Positions 11,755 through 21,560 of a stretch of DNA of 64,000 nucleotides are shown here, one piece after another. A model generated the notes under the pieces. It worked only from the letters and a program-made list of their open reading frames with translations. It searched no databases and was not told the origin of the DNA. The position numbers were made by a program, and so were the translations under genes. The DNA comes from Spirometra erinaceieuropaei. Taxonomy: Eukaryota; Platyhelminthes; Cestoda; Diphyllobothriidea; Diphyllobothriidae. The number at the start of each line of letters is the position of its first letter. Within the stretch, counting starts at the first letter, position 1. Location: NCBI GenBank assembly GCA_902702965.1, contig CACRXP010000548.1:142927-206926 (forward strand). Direction: 5' to 3'.

Positions 11755-12290
11755 ATGGGGCGGAATGCCGTTATTTCCCAGATCGCGGATCATTCGACGA
11801 GACCCTACCGCACCTTTAAGTTTAGTGAGATCGAAATTCTCGGAAGAGGTGGAAACGACCTGATCCCCGAGCTGCTTAAGTCATGGTTCACCGGCCCGCA
11901 CTCAATCAACAAGCACAATGATCTTCTGCCTCCACAGTCTGTACTGCAATTTTGCCCGAACAGAATAATTAGCCACACGGGTATGGCGGAGGCGATCAAC
12001 AGCTTCGGTGACAGTTATTCAAATCGCGCAGTAATCGTCACGCCAAGAATCAACAACGAGGATGAAATCGCGGCCATTAAAGACCAAAGTACGGACTGGC
12101 AAGCAATCGCCACATTAAACACAACCCTCACCGATTAACGTGAGTGCTACTAATTATTCTAGGCGTGTGATGGCTGGGCAACTGCGTTCTATGAATAATG
12201 GATTTCTTGCGCCTCTTACTCTTTCTGTGGCTGTCGCTGATGATGTGTCCGAGTGAGAATCCGCTACGTCAGGTAAATAAGCCATTTGTT
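11755..12290 (+). pseudogene. PLE class A 3' end, copy A3
   Basis: The open frame 11755-12138 matches the protein read on the minus strand at 45049-45492: both have an FDEAEIL/FSEIEIL block, then LL.SWFTGP.SIN, then AVI.TP, DEIAAI, and a terminal IATLNTTLTD/ISTPSATIPD. I assign it to the region after the GIY-YIG domain of a Penelope-like element, because the SW..-SIN(R/K) pattern is common there; this rests on memory of the family, not a search. Directly downstream lies a hammerhead-like core at 12233-12276 whose second box is mutated. Confidence 0.6.
12233..12276 (+). ncRNA. decayed hammerhead-ribozyme-like motif, class A
   Basis: CTGATGA at 12237-12243 is followed by a GAATCC stem half and CGTCAGG, in the same position relative to the PLE coding end as the motif at 44932. 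The usual GAAA box reads GCTA here and stem II is mismatched, so self-cleavage is not expected. Included as a relic that supports the shared layout of the class. Confidence 0.45.
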
Positions 12291-12537
12291 CTCGCGACCG
12301 CTGCCTCCTATTCTGGGCTTTCGTTAAGTCCTTTCTAGCGCCCCGAAGTTGTATTTTGCGTCCCTAAAAGGTGATTGACGTTCGGTTTGAAAAGTCACTC
12401 TCTTTAGTAGATACGAGGGGCTGATTCAGTTCTAAAGATTCTGGGTCGCAAAGTGGTGGCGATGGTTAGGTAAAATCTAGTGGTCGACTTCTTTTGGCAG
12501 CAGATGTTTTCATATTGACCCAACTGTAAATAAAACT

Positions 12538-12625
12538 CGGCACCTCAGTGGGATTCGAACCCACACAGTAAGGGGGATGCTTTAGTACAGCCAATGCTTG
12601 AGCTGCGAGTCAGTCTGAGACTCGC
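12538..12625 (-). repeat. tRNA-like SINE head, inverted partner of S3
   Basis: On the minus strand a B-box-like GTGGGTTCGAATCCCAC precedes AGGTGCCGAG, the same ending as the SINEs at 55562 and 55935 (GAGGCGCCGAG). The A-box half is poor. It points away from S3, which begins a few bases to the right, so the two make a head-to-head pair. Confidence 0.6.
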
Positions 12626-12633
12626 AAAGGCAT

Positions 12634-12790
12634 GGATATAGCAACCATGGTGGAGCGTCCATATAAATAACCAAAGATCCCGGGTTCGGATCCCTGGGTC
12701 TCCAGACCTTGGGTTGAGTACTACTGACTGCTGATGGTTTATAAGCCAGAAGTGGCCAGTCCAGCCTCCCCAGTCTCTGTCGACACTCGT
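12634..12790 (+). repeat. tRNA-derived SINE, copy S3
   Basis: Contains a B-box-like CGGGTTCGGATCCC near 12680 and the family body: TTGGGTTGAGTACTACTGACTG, then AAGCCAGAAGTGGCCAGTCCAG and CTCTGTCGAC, matching S1 at 780-870. The A-box half is eroded. Confidence 0.65.
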
Positions 12791-13794
12791 CTCAGCATAC
12801 GCCCATGGTCGCTATGCGACTGCGTTCGTGGGATCTACATTCAGCCTAAAAGCACAAAGGAACAAGCATGTGCCGTAACCCGATCCATGAGTGCGATCCC
12901 ATTATATCAGATAATTATGGCTGTAATATTCACATGCTCTATTTATAGGATCTAACCTATGAACAACATATCAAGGTAAGACAAAGATTTCGACCTGATT
13001 TGTTCGGGGTATGACTCAACTTCTGTGGTATCAAATATTCAGTTTGTATTGCACCAACCCTATTGGATGATAAGGCGAATATTTTTAATTTCATTTCGGT
13101 TTAGGGATTTCGTATGAATAAAAACAAGAGTTTGAAGTGTGTGCGGAGGAGTCGATTAACACCTAAAAAGGATAAATTTAGTCGGAAATATGGCGCGAAT
13201 AAGTTTCCTTATGGTCTGGGATGAAGGATAAAAGGCGAGGTATGGTCCTGAAGCCCCACCTGGTTGGCAGTATGGTTAGCTAACCAAAACAATTTTAGCA
13301 AGTGTGATTACGCTGAATTATCATATATCAAGTGTTTGCGCCTTCCCTACTATTTTAATCCAGCGAGCAACTGTGGCTCGAGGGAGTGCTTCTACGCCAG
13401 CCCCGGTAACATCAGGTATCATTTCACCCGCACTTCCCTAAGCGAGCTTCGAGCCCTGCTTCTGCCCTCTCCGTCATCTCAGTTCGGCGAATGATTAAGT
13501 AGGCTTGCTAACGTCATTTTTCAGACGGCGCGGAACTCTGTCTGTTCCTCTATAGTGACCATCCAATGCGAATTAACGTACGGTTCCCTCTGCGGCCTTC
13601 CAGTTGTGATTACGCTCTCTTTACCCTCTTAATCCAACGAGTGGATATGTCGCGGGGAGAGTGTATACACGCCACCTTCGGTTACACCAAACACTGGTTC
13701 ACACGCGCTTCCCTGTGCGTGCTTCGAGCTCTGTTTGCTCTCTCTTTTCCTTACCAATCTAGTGAGTTGCTAACTTAGATAATTAGGTCTTAAA
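12791..13794. other. no gene recognised
   Basis: Two short plus-strand frames (13264-13494 and 13566-13778) both contain the pattern YFNPAS/LIQRVD, then RECFYASPGNIRYHFTRTSLSELRALL or a close variant. They look like two diverged copies of one repeat of about 300 bases in tandem, each with the word CACNCGC(A/G)CTTCCCT. I do not recognise a protein and see no splice or start evidence. Confidence 0.4.
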
Positions 13795-14354
13795 AAGTTT
13801 CCTTATTGCCGAATAACTTGGAGCCTGATCATTCGTTGCATTAGCGCTTAGTGATTTCAGTCTACAAGGCGCATGCGTTTCGCGTAAGGAAAATCACGTA
13901 TTCTTCTGTGCCTTTAGAAAGATATCATACAGAGTCCATACAATTTTGCAGTGGATGCGGACTATGTTGTACATTTCACGAGGAACTGTGGTAAATGGAC
14001 AGGTACTATGCTATGTGAATGGACATTGAGCCGTCTCAAAAAATCTCATAATTGGAAACTTTTTTAAAACTTAATTATACTTCTTTTTGAGCAAGAAATA
14101 TAAAGCTGACGTAATTTTCTGTCAAACGACTGAAAGAAAGCATATTTTGTTTACGGTGTCTACAACATATATTTGAATTCGCAAAACCATCGAAAATCAG
14201 TGTATTCTAAAGCTGACATCCTGCCAAGTCCGAAATATTATAGGATTATGCCGCAAACTAATCAACATTATAACTGCGCCTAAGTATTCCTTCGTAATCG
14301 AAAATGAATTTCAGAAGTTTAGCCAACACTTCATGAGATCGATCACTCAGTGTA
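13795..14354. mobile_element. foldback element F5, right half only
   Basis: Centre and right arm of the F3 subfamily: the words AGCGCTTAGTGATTTCAGTCTACAAGG near 13842 and GACATCCTGCCAAGTCCGAAATATTATAGGATTATG near 14215 both occur in F3 or F6. It ends at ATTCATGAGATC-like sequence and CAGTGTA at about 14354. The left arm is missing. Confidence 0.75.
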
Positions 14355-14399
14355 TGTTATTTAACATTGTTTTAGTAGGCTAACCATATGGTACCATTC

Positions 14400-15500
14400 A
14401 AGTGGGGCTACAGGAGTAAATCTCGCCGGATAAGATGCATCGCAGTGGACCTTAAGTCGTGGCTCGGAAAGCTGTTAACTGATGGGATAACTCGATCCCA
14501 TTGGTGAGATTTTGGAATGACTGTGAGACAGGCTGCTGTGGCTCCATCCTGTCGTGGCTTCTGTGGAAATCTCAGTAAAGTGAAATCCGAGCTTCCGGCA
14601 CTGTAGCGAAGACCGGACGGCCTGTGATGCTCGTGGAGGGGCTGTTTGGCTTTCGCAGTCACTGCCCCCGGTCCATCTTCTGTCGTCTTGATAAAGTCTC
14701 GTAGTCGGACAAGGTGCAACAGGCGCTTCGAAAGTCTGTCTTATTGCGAGCCACTGGTGCTGCGCAGACCTTGTGCGGCACGTGGTGGATCTCGTCGTTT
14801 GCGACAGAAAGACTGTCATAAAGAGGGCGTCTTTTCGTTTAGTAGGAAGGCCTCGCTGGACATACCCGGGTGCGCATTTCATATAGCACTGCCCACCAGA
14901 ATATGACAATTTACAAGCCTTGACGAACCAGCGAGACGTAAACTCCGGTCTTTCAACAGGGGTCCGAAAAAGTTATAGACTGTGATGTAGATAGTTTGAA
15001 CCGCCGCTTTTTGTGAAACCCAGTGGCGGCGACATCCTCCTCTGAATAAAGGAGGTTGCACTGCTGAGAGGCACCTGATGCTACCTGTTGAGAAGCGCAC
15101 TTGCACAGGATCCACCTCACATCGCCAGTCGCACATTCAATGGGTCACGACTGCAAGACAGTATGAAGATGCGCGAGGAGCCGGCGCGGACGCAGCGGCT
15201 GACAGATCCAGGCGGTCCGTCTACACGTGCCATACACGACCTGGTTTCTGACTGCGCACCTACCAATTTTCAATCAAGGAGTTTCTCGGCGCTCGCTTAT
15301 CTCCGACTGCCTTAAAGGACGTATTATGAAGTAGCCACTGCAACGTGACTCTCAGTCCAGAGAAGTGCCGAGTTATGCCGTCAGTGGGAAATCTGCCAGG
15401 CAACAGCCATTCGCGCGACAGAATAGATTTAAACGTGTCACAGCTGAGTTGCCGTGGGGCAAGATTCCCCACCTCCAATGCTCCAGCCAACTTTCAGAGT
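14400..15500. repeat. dispersed repeat family Q
   Basis: GC-richer than its surroundings. Segment 15320-15480, read on the minus strand, shares with 25080-25200 (minus) and 34590-34860 (plus) a core of the form GCCA, CTGACGGGATAACTCGG, then GAGAGTCAGGCTGCAATGG with small changes. The overlapping frames (for example 14475-14909 minus, 144 codons) run through this repeat and show no domain. It may be the untranslated part of a larger retroelement; I cannot identify it. Confidence 0.5.
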
Positions 15501-18480
15501 CTTTCAACCAGCTGGTGATGAGATAGGACGTGGCTTGAGACCTACGTTTAAGATGTGCGACACACGCGTGTAGGGCACATAGCTAGGGAACCCGCGCAAA
15601 CTCGACCAGGCCTGATAAACGCATACAGTGTGTCGGTCCGACGCCTGTCTTCGGCGCAGACCGTTTTGGGGTCCAGAATAGGCTTCAGACAATGTACATA
15701 GATTTCAGTAGCTGAGAATCTATGCAGATCTAGCTCAGTCTGACTAACGCATAGAAGTAACAGCACGGCCTTCTTTCTAACCCATGAAAGTATCAGCACA
15801 GACTGGTAAAGGATCACCCACGAAACCGACTGATTCCATCATGGCACGGTTTAGTGGTATGCCTGTGATTTAAAATTCACGCCTACTTATGCTTTTGCCA
15901 AATGTACGTTTGTTTGTCATGAGTTCCTGTCCGAATGCCAACCAACAACAGCATTCGTCCCTGATCAAATCCTTAAACGCGGGCAAAGACAAAGTTTGGA
16001 GACAAATAAATTCATAGCATTTCTCGATTCAATCTCACCCCTCAACACTTTCTCTCAGAGGGCGGTGTTGACGGGCTTTTGTTAGACCGTTGTGGTGGAT
16101 AAGACACCTTGAAATTTGGACTTCTATAACGTTACCTTCAGACCCGTCTTATTTCCTGTGAACAGGTGCAATAACAAATCAAGGACATACCATTTCATCT
16201 ACTCTATGAGACTCGGCTGACGATGTTTTCATGCAATGTGTAGACCAACAAATATAAGCCAACGTCCTATATTGTCCATGTCAACGTCCCTGTAAGGCTT
16301 TTGCAACATGCCATATGTAACATATCAAGGAATTACCGTGCTTAGTTGGCTCGAAAGTTCGATTTTCTCTCCGCGTTTTTTACATCTGCGTAAAAGTGGA
16401 TAGGTGCGCCGTAAAATGTTTAGTAAGGCCATCTACCCCCTGCTTTGTAGACACAATTATGTGCACACTTTAATGTATAGGGTTGAAACACAAGGAGAAC
16501 ACCAATCGCGAAGCAGTCAGGCGCAAAAATCTCCCTAACCGCTTCACAACGATTGGATAACCCATCGATATTTGGGGAGTAGAGTCACCTGAAGGTTTGC
16601 GGCAACCGAGGGGCCATCAGGGCCGTCCGGTAGGTCAGGGTGGTCATCGGGGCTGCGCCTTGACCGATGCGGCCTGGAGGGAGGTTAGTTTGACCCACCG
16701 GTCATCGGTTTATGCAGCAGGAAGACATGCAGCTGCTTGCTGAAACCTTAACATCTGCGTAGTCCGTTGCAGGAAATGAGATTGCAAATACGCCGCCTCA
16801 TCCAGACAAAAATTGCGCTCCCACCGATGCCGGCGCAAATTATAAGAATGGGCTCAACCCCAACTTACAACTCGCAATGTCAGGGCAATTCTTTGCGATT
16901 GATGGTAGTTTCGATATATTGAACCAGCAGTAGGATGTATGTGCCGAAACATGCGTCCACTTTATATCTTCAATACAGCATGTTAAGTCTTACTTTCTTG
17001 GGACTGAGACGTACTTCAGGAATCCAGACGGTCGCCCCATAAGCTTAATTGCCTGTATTTATAGTATGCGGCCTATCTCATGGAAGATGCTGAAATGTAC
17101 AAAATATTGCCCGACACTCCCAGACCGACACAAGCGTAAGGATTAGAACTCTGAATCAATGATGAACGACTTTGAGCGAAATAGAAACATAGTAGGAGTA
17201 TTACATCTAGTAAAACGTTGTTTGAAAATACCAACTTTTTTTAGAAAAGTGGAAAGTCCGAGAAGGTCAAAAATCATTGTAGCTGAGTAAACTGAAGTTT
17301 TCGATGTACAGAAAGCCAGTCTATGTAAAAAAAACTCTGTAAATAAAACATTTTACATGGAATAACTTTTAAAAATTGTCCCTTAGTGAAGCTTGCACTT
17401 GAATATACCCCACATATAAGCTTAATGTTATGCATAAAAGTTAGCCAACAACTGACCGTTTGAGTATCGATTCCAAAGCGGTTTCAGGAGGACTGGCTAC
17501 TTCATTTCTGTTTCCACATTGGTTGAGATGCGGTTGACTAAGTTAAACAGACATTTGCATGGCTTCGATGATGGGAACGTCATAGGAATCAAATCTTTAA
17601 TCAGTTTACGTGCTGATTAACGAATGCGAATATAATTGGCTGGTGCACTCGCAAACATATCATTTTGTGTATACCGACAGAACTTTCCTTCCGTCAAATT
17701 TCTTTATTTTTTCTTTCGATGGGGTACGTTGGGTTTCAGATCTTCCATGGAATGCCGGTAAATATCTCACGGTTTTCGGAACTTTCAACCGATTACTCAC
17801 AAGTGTCGATTCTGCTATATTTGTTTATCAAGACCTCCAAGACCAGACATTTCTGGAAACATTAACCGAACTGGTTAGTGCTTGAGCATTCCTCCCAGTG
17901 ACGATGCCCGTTTTGTTTATATTTGTAGACTCGCCCAAACAAGAAACTCATCGCCAAGAAAAACAAAACATCCACTGCAAAATATGGCAACGAATACGCT
18001 CTAGATTGACCAAAATGCTTTCTTTAATTCTCTTGAAAAAGGTGATTTAGTTAGATATTTCATCAAAGGATGTCTACCTATTTAACCTCTTTTTCAATAT
18101 TACGTCAAGGGTAGTATTGGGACGTTTGATCGGCTTTTTAACTTACCAAAGTATTAATGAAAAGTTTTATGCTGCAAATGAAAGGCCTAACTTTTTCCTT
18201 TATAGTAGAATCTTCTTCGATATATTTGTTCACTTTTAGACTTTGCCCTAAGATAGTAAATGCTCAACAGATTAGCCGTATGGATGCTACGATATCGCGA
18301 AAACTGCTTACTTTCTGTCCGTCCCGTTTCTAATTTACGCATTGGCGGAAACTACAACATACATAAAGTATTATGGCATATGCTGAAAATTGACAGAGTC
18401 GGCTTGTGGAAGGTCTCTTTGCGGCAAGTTATTGAGTATTCGCAGTGGGCAGGAAAGTGTTAGAACATTTAAACGAAGGA
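15501..18480. other. no gene recognised
   Basis: About 3 kb of AT-leaning sequence with short frames only. A GC-rich patch at 16590-16720 has repeated GGTCATCGG and GACC words that could fold, but it is isolated. A 91-codon plus-strand frame at 17610-17885 has no recognisable domain. Confidence 0.45.
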
Positions 18481-18499
18481 TTGTCCGTAGGCGTTAGTA

Positions 18500-18936
18500 C
18501 TGCGTTTTAGGCCATGAAATCTCACAGATTAGCAGACCCGACATTCTAAAACTGATAAGAAATCTGGTTTTCCAAAAATACCTTGCTCGTTTACACCTTG
18601 TTTCATATGATCTACGCGGCGAGAAAAAATAAACTTTTAAGTGCAGCAAATTCTGTTTGGCAAACTCTCAAGTCAAGATTACTCGCATCTCACAGAAAAG
18701 CACACGCGGATGCGCAAACGCAGGCTAGGCCGGAATGCAAGCTCAAGGATATTTCCGCGCAAATTTATAAGCATTATGATTAATACGATTTTTTGTAAAC
18801 ATATTGTGCGTGTAAAAAGGACATTTGCCGAAGTAGGCTAAGTCGAAAAATAAAATGTGCAGCATTTTAGGCGCTCGCGATTTGGTCGTCTCGATGTCCG
18901 TCATCACGTTTCATGAGTTAGGTCACATGCTGTACG
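18500..18936. repeat. eroded foldback remnant
   Basis: Left part has GCCATGAAATCTCACAGATTAGC and the right part ends ACGTTTCATGAGTTAGGTCACATGCTGTAC, which resembles the foldback tips facing each other. The arms between do not pair convincingly, so this is an old or rearranged copy. A further tip-like fragment, GCTCAATGAAATATTGGTCGGC, lies near 19455. Confidence 0.4.
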
Positions 18937-19565
18937 TTGCTGATGCCTTTACATATCCTGCCAAGTAAAAAAGCCGCCTATATGACCTTCCACCAAGGAT
19001 GATCATGGGAAAGTTTGCATGTTTTGTCATGAGGTTAAACGACTTGCTTTGTGTCATAATCAGAGCATTTTATGTGACCGACCAAGGGAACTGCGTGCTC
19101 ATACAATCGGCAAGCAATTTTCGACCCAATGATCACAAAAGAAAAATGTCATAAAAATTGAAAGATAGGTCTTTGGGATTAAGGACTATGTAATTATTGA
19201 TTATTCTTGCGGTTTGCGGACGCGATTCCTATGCTTCGGTCGGTAAGTCTAAAATCCGGGTCATCCTGGAAAACAAGATTTCTGTATTCAAGCAGTACAG
19301 TCAAGTAGTTTAAAACTGCATCTTCTCAAAAGTGGACACATTGGAACACGGAACATTCTTCTAGTTGGTGACTTAGACCCTCCAAATACTTTTGGGAATG
19401 GTGCATGCATATTATTTACTCAGTAACTCCAGTATTACATGACGTATGCAGCGTGCTCAATGAAATATTGGTCGGCTGTTTTGACTGTTGTGAGTTGATT
19501 AAAGTACCAAAGTAAGGCATTAGTAAAACTCATCATGGAACATAAGCCCGGGTTGGTTGATAAAT

Positions 19566-19736
19566 GGTGTTACCTGAAGTAGGCAAGCAAGGAAGGATTT
19601 AATGGTACCAAAAAATTTCGTGACGGCTCGTCAGCTGAGTCCTGCCCTTCATAACATGCATAACGAGTGGGAAGAATACAACAGATTTGAATTCATGCAG
19701 GAAATCAATGCAGAAACAGCAAGGTCATGGTTTTTG
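19566..19736 (-). repeat. inverted terminal arm of PLE class C (left)
   Basis: Reverse complement of 20948-21118 along about 170 bases with scattered changes; shared words include CTGAAGTAGGCAAGCA, GGTACCAAAAAATTT, AACGAGTGGGAAGAATACAACAGATT and GAAATCAATGCAGAAACAGCAA. PLEs are known to carry terminal repeats that may be direct or inverted, with a partial inverted copy at the 5' side; this fits. It holds a hammerhead-like core at 19592-19638 on the minus strand. Confidence 0.85.
19592..19638 (-). ncRNA. hammerhead-ribozyme-like motif, class C, left arm
   Basis: On the minus strand: CUGACGA (19634-19628), an 8-base spacer that starts G and ends C, GAAA (19619-19616), then a stem III hairpin built on UUUGGUACCA, closing at AAAUC (U at 19597, C at 19596). 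Core positions of a hammerhead (CUGANGA, GAAA, A15.1-U16.1, H17=C) are all met. Stem I keeps only about two pairs here, so activity is doubtful; stem II has one sure pair. Identified by eye from the known consensus. Confidence 0.5.
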
Positions 19737-19749
19737 GATAAAGCTGGCT

Positions 19750-20829
19750 AATCGAGACGCATTTAAACTGTGCACAAAGAACGTTCAATTTCTTTTTACC
19801 AGCCAGTTATATAGACAAACTGACGGAGTGGCAATGTGGAATCCCCGGCGGCCCTACCTTTGCTGACATCTTTATGGGTCATCTAGAAAAAAAAGTGTCC
19901 GCGAAATTGAATATGCTGCCACTCTACAAAAGATACGTGGATGCCGCCTTCGCTATTGTTGACGACCTTAAGGAGGCTGAAGAATTGCTTTCTATTATGA
20001 ACAAACTGCATCCGAAGATCAAAGTTATTACGGAGAAGGAACAAGACAACCAACTATCCCTTCTGGACGTTCTCATGTTAAGACAGGAAGATGATTCTAT
20101 AAGACGTTCCGTTTTCCACAAGAATACTTGGAATGGACATTTCATTTTTTGAGTTTTGTACCCATACAATGGAAACGTAACTTGGTATACGCTCTTGTCC
20201 AAAGGACTAGGAACAGCTGCGCCAATGACACACTGGATGCAGAATTTGCATGCCTCAAGGAAGCTCTACCTAAGCGAGGATATCCTGCACGTTTCATCCA
20301 CAAATACAGCAACTCTACACGGCCAAAATTGACAGAACATTCAGTTCCGGAAAAAACCGTCTTTAAGGGCGACAACATTTTAAAAACTATCAAACGACGA
20401 CTGCGTTCCACCACTGAAAGGCCATACAATGCAGCCGAACTCGTATTATGCAGTCCTACAAAGCCACTTCCGATTCCACGGGTAAAGGATGCCTTGCCAA
20501 TGCACGCCACTTCAAATTGTGTTTATGAATTCACATGCACTTGCGGATGCAAGTACATTGGGCGAACCCAAAGGCAGTTGGCAGCCAGGTCTATTGAATA
20601 CCTGCCCAGATGACTCCTAAAGCAAGAAAATAAAATCCCCTGTTCCTCCATTACGAAACACCTGTTTGATAGTGGTCATTCCGTCGACCCAAAAACTTCC
20701 TTTCGAGTACTTGTTCGAGCACAAACAACTCGGACATTGCGTTACCTAGAGGTAGCCTATATACGACGGGCGAAACCAGGTCTTTGTAAATAGTTGGGAC
20801 ACGTGGTTAACCTAACATTGCCATGGTAG
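19750..20829 (+). pseudogene. Penelope-like element, RT palm to GIY-YIG, broken
   Basis: Starts inside the RT with KLCTKNVQFLFTSQLYRQTDGVAM, a Penelope-type signature, then after a frameshift GGPTFADIFMGHLE. The catalytic motif C, usually YVDD, reads YVDA (near 19938). The thumb block LDVLMLRQEDDSIRRSVF follows, a second frameshift occurs near 20145, and the frame at 20128-20613 ends with a GIY-YIG endonuclease core CVYEFTCTCGCKYIGRT. A TGA at 20611-20613 stands where a Trp codon is likely; past it the frame runs through KHLFDSGHSVDPKTSFRV and a TAG to the usual PLE ending NLTLPW at 20829. The 5' half of the gene is missing. Flanked closely by inverted arms. Cannot be functional. Confidence 0.85.
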
Positions 20830-20947
20830 CCTATAGCTCCATGATTTCCCCTTCCCCTCTCTTTTTTGGTCGTTAACGCTCCCCTTTTTCACTTTCTTCC
20901 CCTACGGTTCTCTGAGTTACTAACTTTATCGATTAGCCAGCTTTACA

Positions 20948-21118
20948 CAAAACCGTGACTTTGCTGTTTCTGCATTGATTTCCTGCACGAATTCAAATCT
21001 GTTGTATTCTTCCCACTCGTTATGCCTGTTATGAAGCGCAGGACGCAGCTGACCAAGCCGTCAAGAAATTTTTTGGTACCAATAAATCCTGCCCTGCTTG
21101 CCTACTTCAGCTTCCTAC
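20948..21118 (+). repeat. inverted terminal arm of PLE class C (right)
   Basis: Partner of 19566-19736. Lies about 120 bases after the PLE stop, in the position of the 3' terminal repeat. Contains the better preserved hammerhead stem I (21045-21092). Confidence 0.85.
21045..21092 (+). ncRNA. hammerhead-ribozyme-like motif, class C, right arm
   Basis: Stem I is GCAG (21045-21048) pairing with CUGC (21089-21092), four perfect pairs. The first box reads CUGACCA (21049-21055), with one change from CUGANGA that should weaken it. GAAA is at 21065-21068. Stem III is a hairpin of AUUU/AAAU and UUGG/CCAA, and the cleavage position is U21087-C21088. The left arm has the intact first box and the right arm the intact stem I, so their common ancestor probably had both. 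Confidence 0.5.
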
Positions 21119-21139
21119 CAGGGAGAAAGTGCTTCCAAT

Positions 21140-21560
21140 GGTGGTATGTTGCTTTGTGTTTAGGCCTCCCCCTCACCAGAACGGGCCGCACGGTAAATGA
21201 ACTGAACCAACAGAGGGGCCAGACTGGGGTTCGGCAGGCGTTGCCGTGGATGCGCACCCATAACGAATACCAACATTGGGGGTGTGGTGGCATGCCCATA
21301 TGCGGGCTCACACCGCGCCCCTTGGGATCCTTTCCGCTGCCCCACCACATATTTCCTAGTAAATAAAATTCTGTTCAGGTGTTTATTGCGGACCAGGGGA
21401 CGTGGTAGAACGCCTAGGTACGGGTTTACGCCGCGCCAGCAAGTTGTGCCCACTCTCTCTCCGGTCCTCTTGATTTGGTCTTGACACAAGGCTTAGATGA
21501 GGGAGGAGGGGAGAGTGAGGTAGATGCGGCACAAGCATACTGTCAGTACAAACTTACTCA
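21140..21560 (-). repeat. dispersed repeat R, copy (minus)
   Basis: Read on the minus strand it has the family landmarks: TGTGCCGCATCTACCTCACTCTC near 21530, a GTGTCAAGACCAAATCAAGAGGACCGGAGA-like block near 21470 (shared core CAAGA.GACCGGAGA), then GGGCACAACTTGCTGGCGCGGCG. Frames through it differ from copy to copy, so it is not a conserved gene. Confidence 0.6.

Noticed and set aside
20142..20510. 122-codon minus frame
   Set aside because: Antisense to the GIY-YIG part of the class C PLE.
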